The notes beneath the pieces were generated by a model. It worked only from the letters and a program-made list of their open reading frames with translations. It was not told where the DNA came from and searched no databases. This document shows, piece by piece, positions 6,510-12,641 of a DNA stretch of 12,641 nucleotides; the stretch's first letter is position 1; the number at the start of each line of letters is the position of its first letter. The position numbers and the translations under genes were made by a program. The DNA is from Holophagaceae bacterium UBA1801 (GTDB taxonomy: Bacteria > Acidobacteriota > Holophagae > Holophagales > Holophagaceae): NCBI GenBank assembly GCA_002319925.1, contig DCFP01000200.1:5379-18019 (forward strand). Reading direction: 5' to 3'.

Positions 6510-8285
6510 ATGGGCACCAGGGCGTTGCTGGTCTACCCGGAGATGCCTCCGACTTACTGGAGCATGCGCTACGCTCTGCCGTTCCTGGGCTGCAAGGCCG
6601 CGTTCCCGCCGCTCGGGCTGCTGACCGTCGCGGCCATGCTGCCTTCTGATTGGGACATTCGGATACTGGACATGAACGTTGAGCCGATCAGTCAGCGGGA
6701 AATCCTGGCCTCTGACATCGTTTTCGCCTCCGCCATGCTCGTTCAGCAACCTTCCTTCGAACGTCTGGTCGATCTCTGCCGCGAAGTGAAGCGCCCGCTC
6801 GTGGCTGGTGGCCCCTACCCCACCAGTTGCCACGAATCCATCGATGGCGTGGCCCACTTCGTCCTTGGAGAAGCGGAAGTCAATCTTCCTACATTCCTGG
6901 AGGATTTCCGGAACGGTCATCTGAAATCCTGCTATCGGGATCCGACCCATCCAGACATCTCCCGCACGCCGCCGCCCCGGTTCGATCTGGTGGACCGGAA
7001 CAACTACGCGTGCGCTTCCGTCCAATTCTCCCGAGGGTGTCCTCACCACTGCGAGTTCTGCGATATCGTCGAGCTGTTCGGCCATGCCCCGAGGACGAAG
7101 ACCTGTGAGCAGTTCCTCGCGGAGCTGGACCTGCTCTTCGAAGGCGGTTGGCGCGGATCCTTGTTCATCGTGGATGACAATTTCATCGGCAATCGTGCGA
7201 TCGTGCGCAGGCTACTGCCCAGCCTAATCCGCTGGCAAGAGGAGCGGCGCTTCCCGTTCTCCCTTTACACGGAAGCAACTCTGGATCTGGCCTCCGACGA
7301 AGCACTGATGGAGGACATGGTCCGGGCCGGGTTCAACATGGTCTTCGTGGGAATCGAGACGCCGGAGCAGGCAACGCTCAAGGCTGTGGGCAAGGAGCAG
7401 AATTGCCGAGCCGACCTCCTGACGAGCATCGAAATGATCCAACGGAAGGGACTCGAGGTCGCTGGCGGATTCATCGTGGGTTTCGATGATGATCGCCCCG
7501 ACATCTTCGACCGCCAGATCCGGTTCATCCAGAAGGCCGCCATTCCGACGGCGATGGTGGGTCTCCTCACAGCTCTCCCGAGGACGCGGCTATACAAGCG
7601 TTTGGCTTCCGAAGGCCGGATTCTCAGCACCTCCAAAGGTGGCAACAACACCCATGAGGTCGAGCTGAACTTCGTGCCGAAGATGGACGTCCAGACCTTG
7701 CTCAAGGGCTATAAGCAAGTCCTCACCGAGATCTACAAACCCCGCCGCTACTTCGCCCGCTGCTACGATCAGATCCAGCGCATGCGTCCCGGGAAACATG
7801 CCATCCGTCAGATCCGGATGGTGGAAGTCCGTGCCTTCGTTTACTCCCTCTGGCGGCAGACATTCTCATCCTACGTTCTCGACTACTGGATGTATCTTCT
7901 CCGGAGTTTCCTCCGAAGACCGCGCATGACCCCGGAAGTGGTGGCCCTGGCGGTCAAGGGCCACCACTTCTTCACCATCACGAACCACCTCCTGGAAATG
8001 GAGCGTTTCAGGGAGCGGTTGGAGCGATGCATCCATGCCTTCGAGGAGCGGATCGCCAAAACGGCACTCTCCAGACCCATCAATCTGGCTCCCTTGGAAG
8101 ATTTCCGATCCCGTCTCATCGACAAGGCCCGGCGCCGATGCATGCGGATGAGTCCCGATCTGCACGAAGGCGCCTCGAGGTTGCTCGATGACTTCCGGCT
8201 CATGACAGAACAACGCCTGGCGGCCTTTCTGCAATCCCTCGATTCAATCGGCTCTGTGTCCTTCTCTCCATCGGCCCGGCGGTGA
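6510..8285 (+). CDS. B12-binding-domain radical SAM protein, DUF4070 type
   Basis: A 591-residue enzyme. An N-terminal Rossmann-like cobalamin-binding-type domain (about 1-150) opens with LLVYPEMPPTYWSM and AAFPPLGLLTVAAMLP, typical of the DUF4070 group that includes the hopanoid methylase HpnP. The radical SAM domain has FSRGCPHHCEFCDI with C177, C181 and C184 as cluster ligands, then LFGHAPRTKT, FIVDDNFIGN (219-228) and FVGIETP (279-285). The C-terminal part (about 390-591) is a long basic, helical DUF4070-type tail. I see no DxHxxG motif, so cobalamin, if bound, is probably base-off/His-off or absent. HpnP is one possibility only; no hopanoid genes are nearby. The ATG at 6510 is preferred over the GTG at 6453 because GAGGA lies 7 bases before it. 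The receiver gene follows after 3 bases. Confidence 0.9.
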   Translation: MGTRALLVYPEMPPTYWSMRYALPFLGCKAAFPPLGLLTVAAMLPSDWDIRILDMNVEPISQREILASDIVFASAMLVQQPSFERLVDLCREVKRPLVAGGPYPTSCHESIDGVAHFVLGEAEVNLPTFLEDFRNGHLKSCYRDPTHPDISRTPPPRFDLVDRNNYACASVQFSRGCPHHCEFCDIVELFGHAPRTKTCEQFLAELDLLFEGGWRGSLFIVDDNFIGNRAIVRRLLPSLIRWQEERRFPFSLYTEATLDLASDEALMEDMVRAGFNMVFVGIETPEQATLKAVGKEQNCRADLLTSIEMIQRKGLEVAGGFIVGFDDDRPDIFDRQIRFIQKAAIPTAMVGLLTALPRTRLYKRLASEGRILSTSKGGNNTHEVELNFVPKMDVQTLLKGYKQVLTEIYKPRRYFARCYDQIQRMRPGKHAIRQIRMVEVRAFVYSLWRQTFSSYVLDYWMYLLRSFLRRPRMTPEVVALAVKGHHFFTITNHLLEMERFRERLERCIHAFEERIAKTALSRPINLAPLEDFRSRLIDKARRRCMRMSPDLHEGASRLLDDFRLMTEQRLAAFLQSLDSIGSVSFSPSARR

Positions 8286-8288
8286 TTC

Positions 8289-8849
8289 ATGCGCATCCTG
8301 CTCGCAGAAGACAGTTCGCGGAGTGGAAACCAGATTCAGTTCCTCCTCGAAAGGGCGGGCCACACTGTTCTTCACGTCGTTTCCGGAAAACAGGCCATTG
8401 CCTGTCACGAAGCGGATCCCTTCCCCGTGATCATCGCGGATCTGAAATTTCCGGATCTAGACGGATTCGAACTCTGCCGCCAGGTTCGCGAAAGGGTGAG
8501 ATCCGAATACGTCTACATCATTCTCCTGATCCCGCCTGGCCCCGACTTCCCGTTTGATCAGGCGGCAGCCGCGGAGGTGGATGACGTGCTCTTCTTGCCC
8601 GTGAACGCCGATATCCTCCGTGCCCGCCTTCGAGTCGCTACTAGGATGTTCGACCTTTACCAGGAGCTGGATACGCTCCGGGGCTTCATCCCGATTTGCA
8701 CCCACTGCAAGAAGATTCGCCAGGAACAGGGTCTTTGGCAGCAGATGGAAACCTATATTTCATCCCATAGCCATGCTCGGTTCAGCCATACGGTTTGCCC
8801 CGAATGCGCGCTCCGGGAGCTTGAGCAACGACCGGCACAACGGCCCTGA
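8289..8849 (+). CDS. Atypical receiver-domain protein with Cys4 zinc-ribbon-like tail
   Basis: A 186-residue protein. The N-terminal receiver domain (about 1-120) keeps acidic residues E7 and D8 and the phosphoacceptor position D51 (IIADLKFPDLDGF). However, the conserved Thr/Ser is Ile81 (IILLIPP) and the conserved Lys is Leu103 (DDVLFLPVN). A short helical linker is followed by GFIPICTHCKKIRQEQGLW and ARFSHTVCPEC, where C137, C140, C170 and C173 could bind one metal ion. This C-terminal module is common at the ends of receiver and PAS proteins, and its job is not known to me. There is no DNA-binding output domain, so protein-protein signalling is likely. It begins 3 bases after the B12-radical SAM stop, so it is co-transcribed and probably translationally coupled. 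Loss of Thr and Lys argues against normal phosphorylation switching. Confidence 0.87.
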   Translation: MRILLAEDSSRSGNQIQFLLERAGHTVLHVVSGKQAIACHEADPFPVIIADLKFPDLDGFELCRQVRERVRSEYVYIILLIPPGPDFPFDQAAAAEVDDVLFLPVNADILRARLRVATRMFDLYQELDTLRGFIPICTHCKKIRQEQGLWQQMETYISSHSHARFSHTVCPECALRELEQRPAQRP

Positions 8850-9107
8850 CAGCCACATCACGGCAAATCAATAGAGCGCCCCATGTTAGCCTGGAGCCAC
8901 GCAGGAACTTGCTGCATGCAAACTTCCTCGAAACCTTTAGCTATTCAAGAATTGCTTCTTCGCGAGCTGCTCCATGGCGCGATCACGTTCCATCTCCCCC
9001 GCTGGCATTCCGGGAAATCCGGTGCCGCGCCTTGGCTTCCGTTGAGACAGAACATGAGTTGGCGTCCACCTTGCATTTCATTGAATTCCCAGATTCGGTG
9101 ACGGGAC
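8850..9107 (+). other. Gap without a supported gene between receiver and ATP-grasp genes
   Basis: This 258-base gap has open frames (for example 8883-9101), but their sequences look like no protein family and the ribosome sites are poor. An in-frame TGA at 9099-9101 shows that the ATP-grasp gene does not extend into it. It may be leader or decayed coding DNA; no strong hairpin or promoter was found. Confidence 0.5.
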
Positions 9108-9989
9108 ATGGGAATGCCTCGCCGAACGATCTGGGAAATCATGCGAGATATGGTGGCGCGCGATTTCGCCTGCAAAGTCAGGGAACGCATGCGGCGCGAC
9201 CGGAATCCTTTACTGGTCACCGTGCAGGACAAGTTCGCCCTGCGAAGCTATGCCGAGGCACGGGGCGTGCAAACAGCCCCACTGCTTTTCGTGTCCGACA
9301 CGGTGGAGGATCTGCCCTTTCATGCCCTTCCATCGGACTGCTTCCTCAAGACGAACCATGCCTGTGGCCGGAACATCCTCCGGGTGGACTCGCAGTTCTT
9401 TTTATTCGGAGATGGCAGTGGTTTGCTGAATGGCGATGGTGCAATCAGCCAAGCCACTGCTGCTTCTCGAATGCTCTCTCTCGAGGCATGCATCCAGCAG
9501 TGCCGGGAGTGGCTGAGCACGCCCTACCGCGCCGAGGAATGGGCCTATCTTCAGATGGCGCCCAAACTGATGGTGGAAGAGATTCTCTTCCCGCGAGACG
9601 GAGGCGAACTCAAGGACTTCCGTTTCTACACCTTTGACGGCAGGGTCCGAGCCATCAATGTGGGTTCGCCCAGCTATCGGCAAAGGGGCGAGAACATCTT
9701 CCTCGATCCGGAATGGAATCAGATCGAACTCACCCGTTACACGGAACTCCCCGATCCCTTCCCCGCAAGACCCGAATGTCTCCGGGAGATGGTGGCCGCC
9801 GCGGAGCGATTGGGCCGTGGCCTGGACTTCGTCCGGGTGGATCTTTACGACACGACCCGCGGGGTGGTCCTGGGCGAAATGACCGTGTATCCGGAGGCCG
9901 GCGGCAGGGGCACGCCCACAGCCTGCCCCAAATTCAACCGCTGGCTGGGCGCCCAGTGGAAGCCGGACCGGCGCTTTTATCGATCGTGA
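9108..9989 (+). CDS. TupA-like ATP-grasp protein
   Basis: A 293-residue ATP-grasp enzyme of the TupA-like type, a group that joins a carboxylate to an amine or similar nucleophile using ATP and is often found near cell-surface or peptide-polymer genes. Visible elements are VQDKFALRSYAEARGV (39-54), the ATP-binding Lys81 in FLKTNHACGRNI, MVEEIL (155-160) lining the adenine pocket, KDFRFYTFDGRVRAI (169-183), FVRVDLYD (241-248) and GEMTVYPEAGGRGTP (256-270), where E257 should be a metal ligand. The glycine-rich loop after Lys81 is only weakly conserved. An in-frame stop at 9099-9101 fixes the start at 9108 or the ATG at 9114; both ribosome sites are weak (GGGA-like). It points the same way as the radical SAM and receiver genes. 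The substrate cannot be named. It converges with the GNAT gene, the two stop codons being only 3 bases apart. Confidence 0.85.
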   Translation: MGMPRRTIWEIMRDMVARDFACKVRERMRRDRNPLLVTVQDKFALRSYAEARGVQTAPLLFVSDTVEDLPFHALPSDCFLKTNHACGRNILRVDSQFFLFGDGSGLLNGDGAISQATAASRMLSLEACIQQCREWLSTPYRAEEWAYLQMAPKLMVEEILFPRDGGELKDFRFYTFDGRVRAINVGSPSYRQRGENIFLDPEWNQIELTRYTELPDPFPARPECLREMVAAAERLGRGLDFVRVDLYDTTRGVVLGEMTVYPEAGGRGTPTACPKFNRWLGAQWKPDRRFYRS

Positions 9990-9992
9990 AAA

Positions 9993-10958
9993 TCATCGCT
10001 CCGCGAGCGCCAAGGGACTGAGTCTTCGCGTCAGCCGGTAGAGGAAGGGCTGGAAGCCGCGCGCGGGCCAGAAGGAGGACGAGAGTGGATTGGTGGTGCG
10101 CCAGTCCGTGAAGCACCATGCGAAGCCAGCCTTCCGGGCCTCGGACACGCCGTGTGCAGTGAGCAGGCGGCCCACACCTGTGCCCCGCTCCCCGGGTACC
10201 GTGGCTCCCACGGAGAGCTCCACAGCATTCGTAAAAGGACCATCGATGGGATGGGCCTCCATCGGAAACCAGGCCTGGTAACCCACGGCGCGTTCACCGC
10301 GGAGGGCCAGGAGGACAATGGCCTCGGCATCGGTGGCCAGCCCCCGGAATCCTTCGCGGATTTCAGTGAGGTACTGCGCGGGCGCTCCGGCCCAGACTGG
10401 GGCTCCTGCCTGCATCGTTGCGATCAAAGGCGATAGGCCACCCAGGATGTCCTCGTCGCCGGGCTTCGCCCTGCGGATGGTCACGTCCGCCACGGGCGGG
10501 GCCTCGGCTTCCAGGTCATCGAGCCGTGCCACGGCGTAGGCCTGTTCCAGTCCAAAGCCCAGGTGGAACCAGGCATCGAGCGCGGTGCGATCCCAGGCCG
10601 AAACGTGCACGCGATGCTCGGAGACCCGCCCGAAGACGGTTCCATAAAGCCGTGCCAGCACACGCGCATCTATCCCTGGCGCAAGGGCCCAGCCATCGGG
10701 ATCGGAGACGAGGGATGGTCCCCAGATGAGATCATCCCGCAGCTCGGCGAAGAGGAATCCGCAGAGGCTGCCATCCTCGGCGAGGGCGACGACACCGGGC
10801 CTCGCTCTTTCCAGAATGCGGCCGGCAGTCGAGGGATCATCGAGGCCGGAGGGAAGCATGGGAAACAGCCGTCGGCGTTCCCGCCGCGCCTCGGCCAGCA
10901 ATCGGGCCACGGGCTCCCCAAACCTGGATTCGTAGGCATGGATCGAATACCGCTTCAT
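9993..10958 (-). CDS. GNAT-family acetyltransferase, probably tandem GNAT
   Basis: A 321-residue acetyl-CoA-dependent N-acetyltransferase. The C-terminal half (about 158-310) begins VTIRRAKPGDEDIL, a classic GNAT opening, and carries the acetyl-CoA loop in VELSVGATVPGERGTGVGRL, with RGTGVG at 258-263, then FTDWRTTNPLSSSFWPARGF. The N-terminal half (about 1-150) also looks GNAT-like (VALAEDGSLCGFLFAEL, WFHLGFGLEQAYAV) but has lost the Gly-rich loop. The protein is therefore read as a tandem GNAT with one active half. The start at 10958 is preferred to one further upstream because GGGAGGG lies about 6 bases before it, and the longer version would run across the fic promoter region. The substrate is unknown. 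It shares a 91-bp divergent regulatory region with the fic gene. Confidence 0.85.
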   Translation of the reverse strand: MKRYSIHAYESRFGEPVARLLAEARRERRRLFPMLPSGLDDPSTAGRILERARPGVVALAEDGSLCGFLFAELRDDLIWGPSLVSDPDGWALAPGIDARVLARLYGTVFGRVSEHRVHVSAWDRTALDAWFHLGFGLEQAYAVARLDDLEAEAPPVADVTIRRAKPGDEDILGGLSPLIATMQAGAPVWAGAPAQYLTEIREGFRGLATDAEAIVLLALRGERAVGYQAWFPMEAHPIDGPFTNAVELSVGATVPGERGTGVGRLLTAHGVSEARKAGFAWCFTDWRTTNPLSSSFWPARGFQPFLYRLTRRLSPLALAER

Positions 10959-10986
10959 GACATTCCCTCCCATTCGGGAAAGTTCT

Positions 10987-11015
10987 TGTTTTAAGAATAG
11001 CCATGTTTCTAAAAT
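10987..11015 (+). promoter_or_regulatory. Putative sigma-70 promoter for fic gene
   Basis: A -35 like TTGTTT (10987-10992) and a -10 TAAAAT (11010-11015, five of six consensus bases) are 17 bp apart. Transcription would start near 11022 and give a short leader before the ATG at 11050. A weaker minus-strand promoter (TTGAAG and TATTCT, 19 bp apart) for the GNAT gene may overlap it. Confidence 0.5.
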
Positions 11016-11036
11016 AAGCTTCAAGCTTGTTTTAGA
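11008..11036. promoter_or_regulatory. 14-1-14 bp inverted repeat over the fic promoter, candidate operator
   Basis: TCTAAAATAAGCTT (11008-11021) and AAGCTTGTTTTAGA (11023-11036) are inverted copies with one mismatch around a central C. The left arm overlaps the putative -10 element. The core CTTRTTTTA also occurs as an extra direct copy at 10985-10993 next to the -35, giving three half-sites. A dimeric repressor here would shut off fic and perhaps the GNAT gene. Confidence 0.6.
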
Positions 11037-11049
11037 TTCCGAGGTCACC

Positions 11050-12210
11050 ATGAAGCGGGGCATCACGGGGCGCTACGCCAGCCATACGACGCACGGCGAG
11101 ACGGTGCGGGCCTTCATCCCGAAACCGCTGCCCCCGGATCCGCCCATCCAGTGGACCCCCGAGCTGCTGGCGGCCCAGCAGCGGGCGGCGCTGGCCATGG
11201 GGCGCCTGGATGGCGTGACGGCCCTGCTCCCGGATCCAGCTCTGTTCCTCTATAGCTACGTCCGCAAGGAGGCGGTGCTCTCCAGCCAGATCGAGGGCAC
11301 CCAGTCCTCCCTGTCGGACCTGCTGGCCTTCGAGAATCAGCAGGTGCCGGGTCTGCCCGTGGACGACGTGGGTGAGGTCTCCAGCTATGTGAAGGCTCTG
11401 GATCACGGGCTCCGGCGGCTGGAGGAGGGCTTCCCCCTCTGCCTCCGGCTCATCCGGGAGATCCACGAGGTGCTGCTTGCCACGGGCCGCGGCAGTGCCA
11501 AACAACCTGGGGAGTTCCGCACCAGCCAGAACTGGATTGGCGGCAGCCGTCCCGGAAACGCGATGTTCGTGCCGCCCCCCGCCGAGGAGCTGCCGGATTG
11601 TCTTCAGGCCTGGGAGCGCTTCCTCCATGGGGAGACCGGCGTGACCGATCCCCTGACCCGCGCCGCCCTAGCCCATGTCCAGTTCGAGACCATGCACCCT
11701 TTCCTGGATGGCAATGGCCGCGTGGGGCGCCTCCTCATCACCCTCTTTCTCGGCGCCGAGGGAGTACTGCGGGAGCCCCTGCTCTACCTCAGCCTCTTCT
11801 TCAAACAACACCGCACCACCTACTACGATCTGCTCCAGGCCGTGCGCGCCCAGGGCGATTGGGAAGCCTGGCTGGACTTCTTCTTCCAGGGCGTGGCCGA
11901 AACCTCGGAGAGCGCCATGGTCACGGCACAGCGGCTCCTGGCGCTCTTCGCCGCCGACCGGGAACGCATCCAGGCTACCGGGCGCTCGGCGGGTTCCTTG
12001 CTCCAGGTGCATCATCAGCTCCAGGGCCGTCCCATCAGCTCCGCCGCCTACCTGGGCACGGTCACGAAGCTCTCCCCCGCCACCGTCAACAAGGCCTTGC
12101 AGTCCCTCGTCGCGATGGGCATCGTGCGGGAGGTCACGGGGGGTCAGAGGAACCGGCTCTTTGCCTACAGTCAGGTGCTGCAGGTTCTATCGGAAGGCAC
12201 GGAGCTCTGA
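11050..12210 (+). CDS. Fic-domain protein (probable AMP transferase) with N-terminal autoinhibitory helix
   Basis: A 386-residue protein of the Fic_N-Fic-winged-helix type. Fic enzymes transfer AMP (or another phosphate-linked group) from a nucleotide to a hydroxyl side chain of a target protein. The catalytic loop is complete: HPFLDGNGRVGR, with His216, G221, N222, G223 and R224. The N-terminal region carries SSQIEG (78-83), matching the [ST]xxxE[GN] inhibitory motif with Glu82 blocking the active site, so it is self-restrained (class II) without a separate antitoxin. Residues about 318-378 (LSPATVNKALQSLVAMGIVREV) look like a winged helix, which could bind DNA. The ATG at 11050 has GAGG 5 bases upstream; upstream extension would run through the promoter. 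It is divergent from the GNAT gene. The target protein is unknown. Such proteins are widespread and solitary. Confidence 0.92.
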   Translation: MKRGITGRYASHTTHGETVRAFIPKPLPPDPPIQWTPELLAAQQRAALAMGRLDGVTALLPDPALFLYSYVRKEAVLSSQIEGTQSSLSDLLAFENQQVPGLPVDDVGEVSSYVKALDHGLRRLEEGFPLCLRLIREIHEVLLATGRGSAKQPGEFRTSQNWIGGSRPGNAMFVPPPAEELPDCLQAWERFLHGETGVTDPLTRAALAHVQFETMHPFLDGNGRVGRLLITLFLGAEGVLREPLLYLSLFFKQHRTTYYDLLQAVRAQGDWEAWLDFFFQGVAETSESAMVTAQRLLALFAADRERIQATGRSAGSLLQVHHQLQGRPISSAAYLGTVTKLSPATVNKALQSLVAMGIVREVTGGQRNRLFAYSQVLQVLSEGTEL

Positions 12211-12477
12211 CCATGCCCCGAACCATCCCGGCGGTCTCCGGAAAGCCACCCACGGGGCTCCGTGATAAGCTGTGACTGGAGTTTGTAACCCATGACACGA
12301 TCCCGCCACCATGCATCCCCGGCCCCTAGTGGCGTGGGAACCGGCCTGTGGACGCGGGTCACCGTATGATGGCCAGGCTCCGCTTCCGCGGATGACCTGG
12401 CGCGGTTCTCCACACGATACCCAACCGGGCGCAACACGCGCCCTCCTGGCGATTCTGATCTGAGATAAGGACCTGCA
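12211..12477 (+). other. Non-coding region between fic and valS
   Basis: No supported gene lies here. CACGGAGC at the end of fic (12198-12205) can pair with GCTCCGTG (12257-12264), and a shorter hairpin CACGG/CCGTG occupies 12251-12264; neither has a T-run. A TATGAT at 12365-12370 resembles a -10 element for valS but has no good -35. No T-box motif or tRNA-like sequence is visible. Confidence 0.5.
12427..12443 (+). promoter_or_regulatory. Compact GC hairpin in the probable valS leader
   Basis: GGGCGC and GCGCCC form perfect 6-bp arms around AACAC, ending 34 bases before the valS ATG. No T-run follows, so it is not a standard terminator. It might be an mRNA-stability or control element. Confidence 0.4.
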
Positions 12478-12641
12478 ATGCGAGAAATGGACAAAGCCTT
12501 CGACTTCAAGACAGCGCAGACCCGCTGGTACGAGACCTGGGAATCCTCGAAGATCTTCGAAGCCCAGCCCGCCAGCGGCAAGAAGCCGTGGTCCATCGTG
12601 ATCCCTCCACCCAACATCACCGGCAACCTGCACATGGGCCA
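12478..12641 (+). CDS. valS: Valyl-tRNA synthetase (N-terminal part, cut by window edge)
   Basis: The first 54 residues of a class I aminoacyl-tRNA synthetase that charges tRNA-Val. The opening MREMDKAFDFKTAQTRWYETW is followed by the typical SGKKPWSIVIPPPNITGNLHMG, which is the start of the ValS nucleotide-binding HIGH region (HMGH); the window ends just before its second His. The ATG has AAGGA 6 bases upstream. Isoleucyl- and leucyl-tRNA synthetases have different wording here, so valS is the best call. This is a housekeeping gene and marks the end of the accessory stretch. Confidence 0.93.
   Translation, partial: MREMDKAFDFKTAQTRWYETWESSKIFEAQPASGKKPWSIVIPPPNITGNLHMG

Noticed and set aside
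8883..9101. Possible 72-residue gene between receiver and ATP-grasp genes
   Set aside because: No good ribosome site and no recognisable protein character; treated as non-coding.
8909..9637. 242-residue open frame overlapping the ATP-grasp gene in another frame
   Set aside because: From 9108 on it is a shadow of the ATP-grasp gene, which has clear family motifs; the part before 9108 resembles no family.
12211..12477. T-box riboswitch before valS
   Set aside because: No T-box sequence or antiterminator and no terminator with a T-run could be found.

Overview
The window is GC-rich bacterial DNA with an AT-rich island around 800-1170. It is gene-dense, with short operons and clear Shine-Dalgarno sites. 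Content (two Amt-type ammonium transporters, a short KdpD/KdpE pair, a DUF4070-type B12-binding radical SAM enzyme, a Fic protein, valS) fits a free-living Gram-negative-type bacterium. The style of the proteins reminds me of Acidobacteriota of the Holophaga/Geothrix group, but that is an impression, not a result. Both ends cut genes: an amt gene on the left (minus strand) and valS on the right (plus strand).

Left third (1-5137): two paralogous ammonium transporter genes are transcribed away from each other across an unusually long (815 bp) non-coding region. The complete one (1172-2395) ends in a GC-rich hairpin and is followed by a two-gene operon for a KdpD-like sensor kinase without the usual N-terminal KdpD domain, and a KdpE-like response regulator. 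No kdpFABC genes are present. The amt-amt intergenic region carries two arrays of TTTAY direct repeats spaced 11-12 bp, one of which resembles the E. coli KdpE site as I remember it. It also has a perfect 10-10-10 bp dyad close to the complete amt gene. Together this suggests that the local KdpDE-like pair controls ammonium transport rather than, or as well as, potassium transport. This is the most interesting hypothesis in the window.

Middle (5094-9989): two radical SAM genes diverge from a 150 bp region holding two palindromes. To the left is an SPL-family (spore photoproduct lyase-like) protein whose 3' end overlaps kdpE by 44 bp in the antisense direction. To the right is a B12-binding radical SAM protein of the DUF4070 type. 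A receiver-domain protein that has lost two conserved receiver residues and ends in a Cys4 zinc-ribbon-like module follows it almost directly, and a TupA-like ATP-grasp protein lies 258 bp further on. Their joint role is unknown.

Right third (9993-12641): a GNAT acetyltransferase (minus) and a Fic-domain protein with an autoinhibitory helix and a winged-helix-like C terminus (plus) diverge from a 91 bp region. That region carries a 14-1-14 bp inverted repeat lying over the probable fic -10 element. A non-coding stretch with a stable small hairpin leads into valS. No rRNA, tRNA, CRISPR array, insertion sequence or phage gene is visible.
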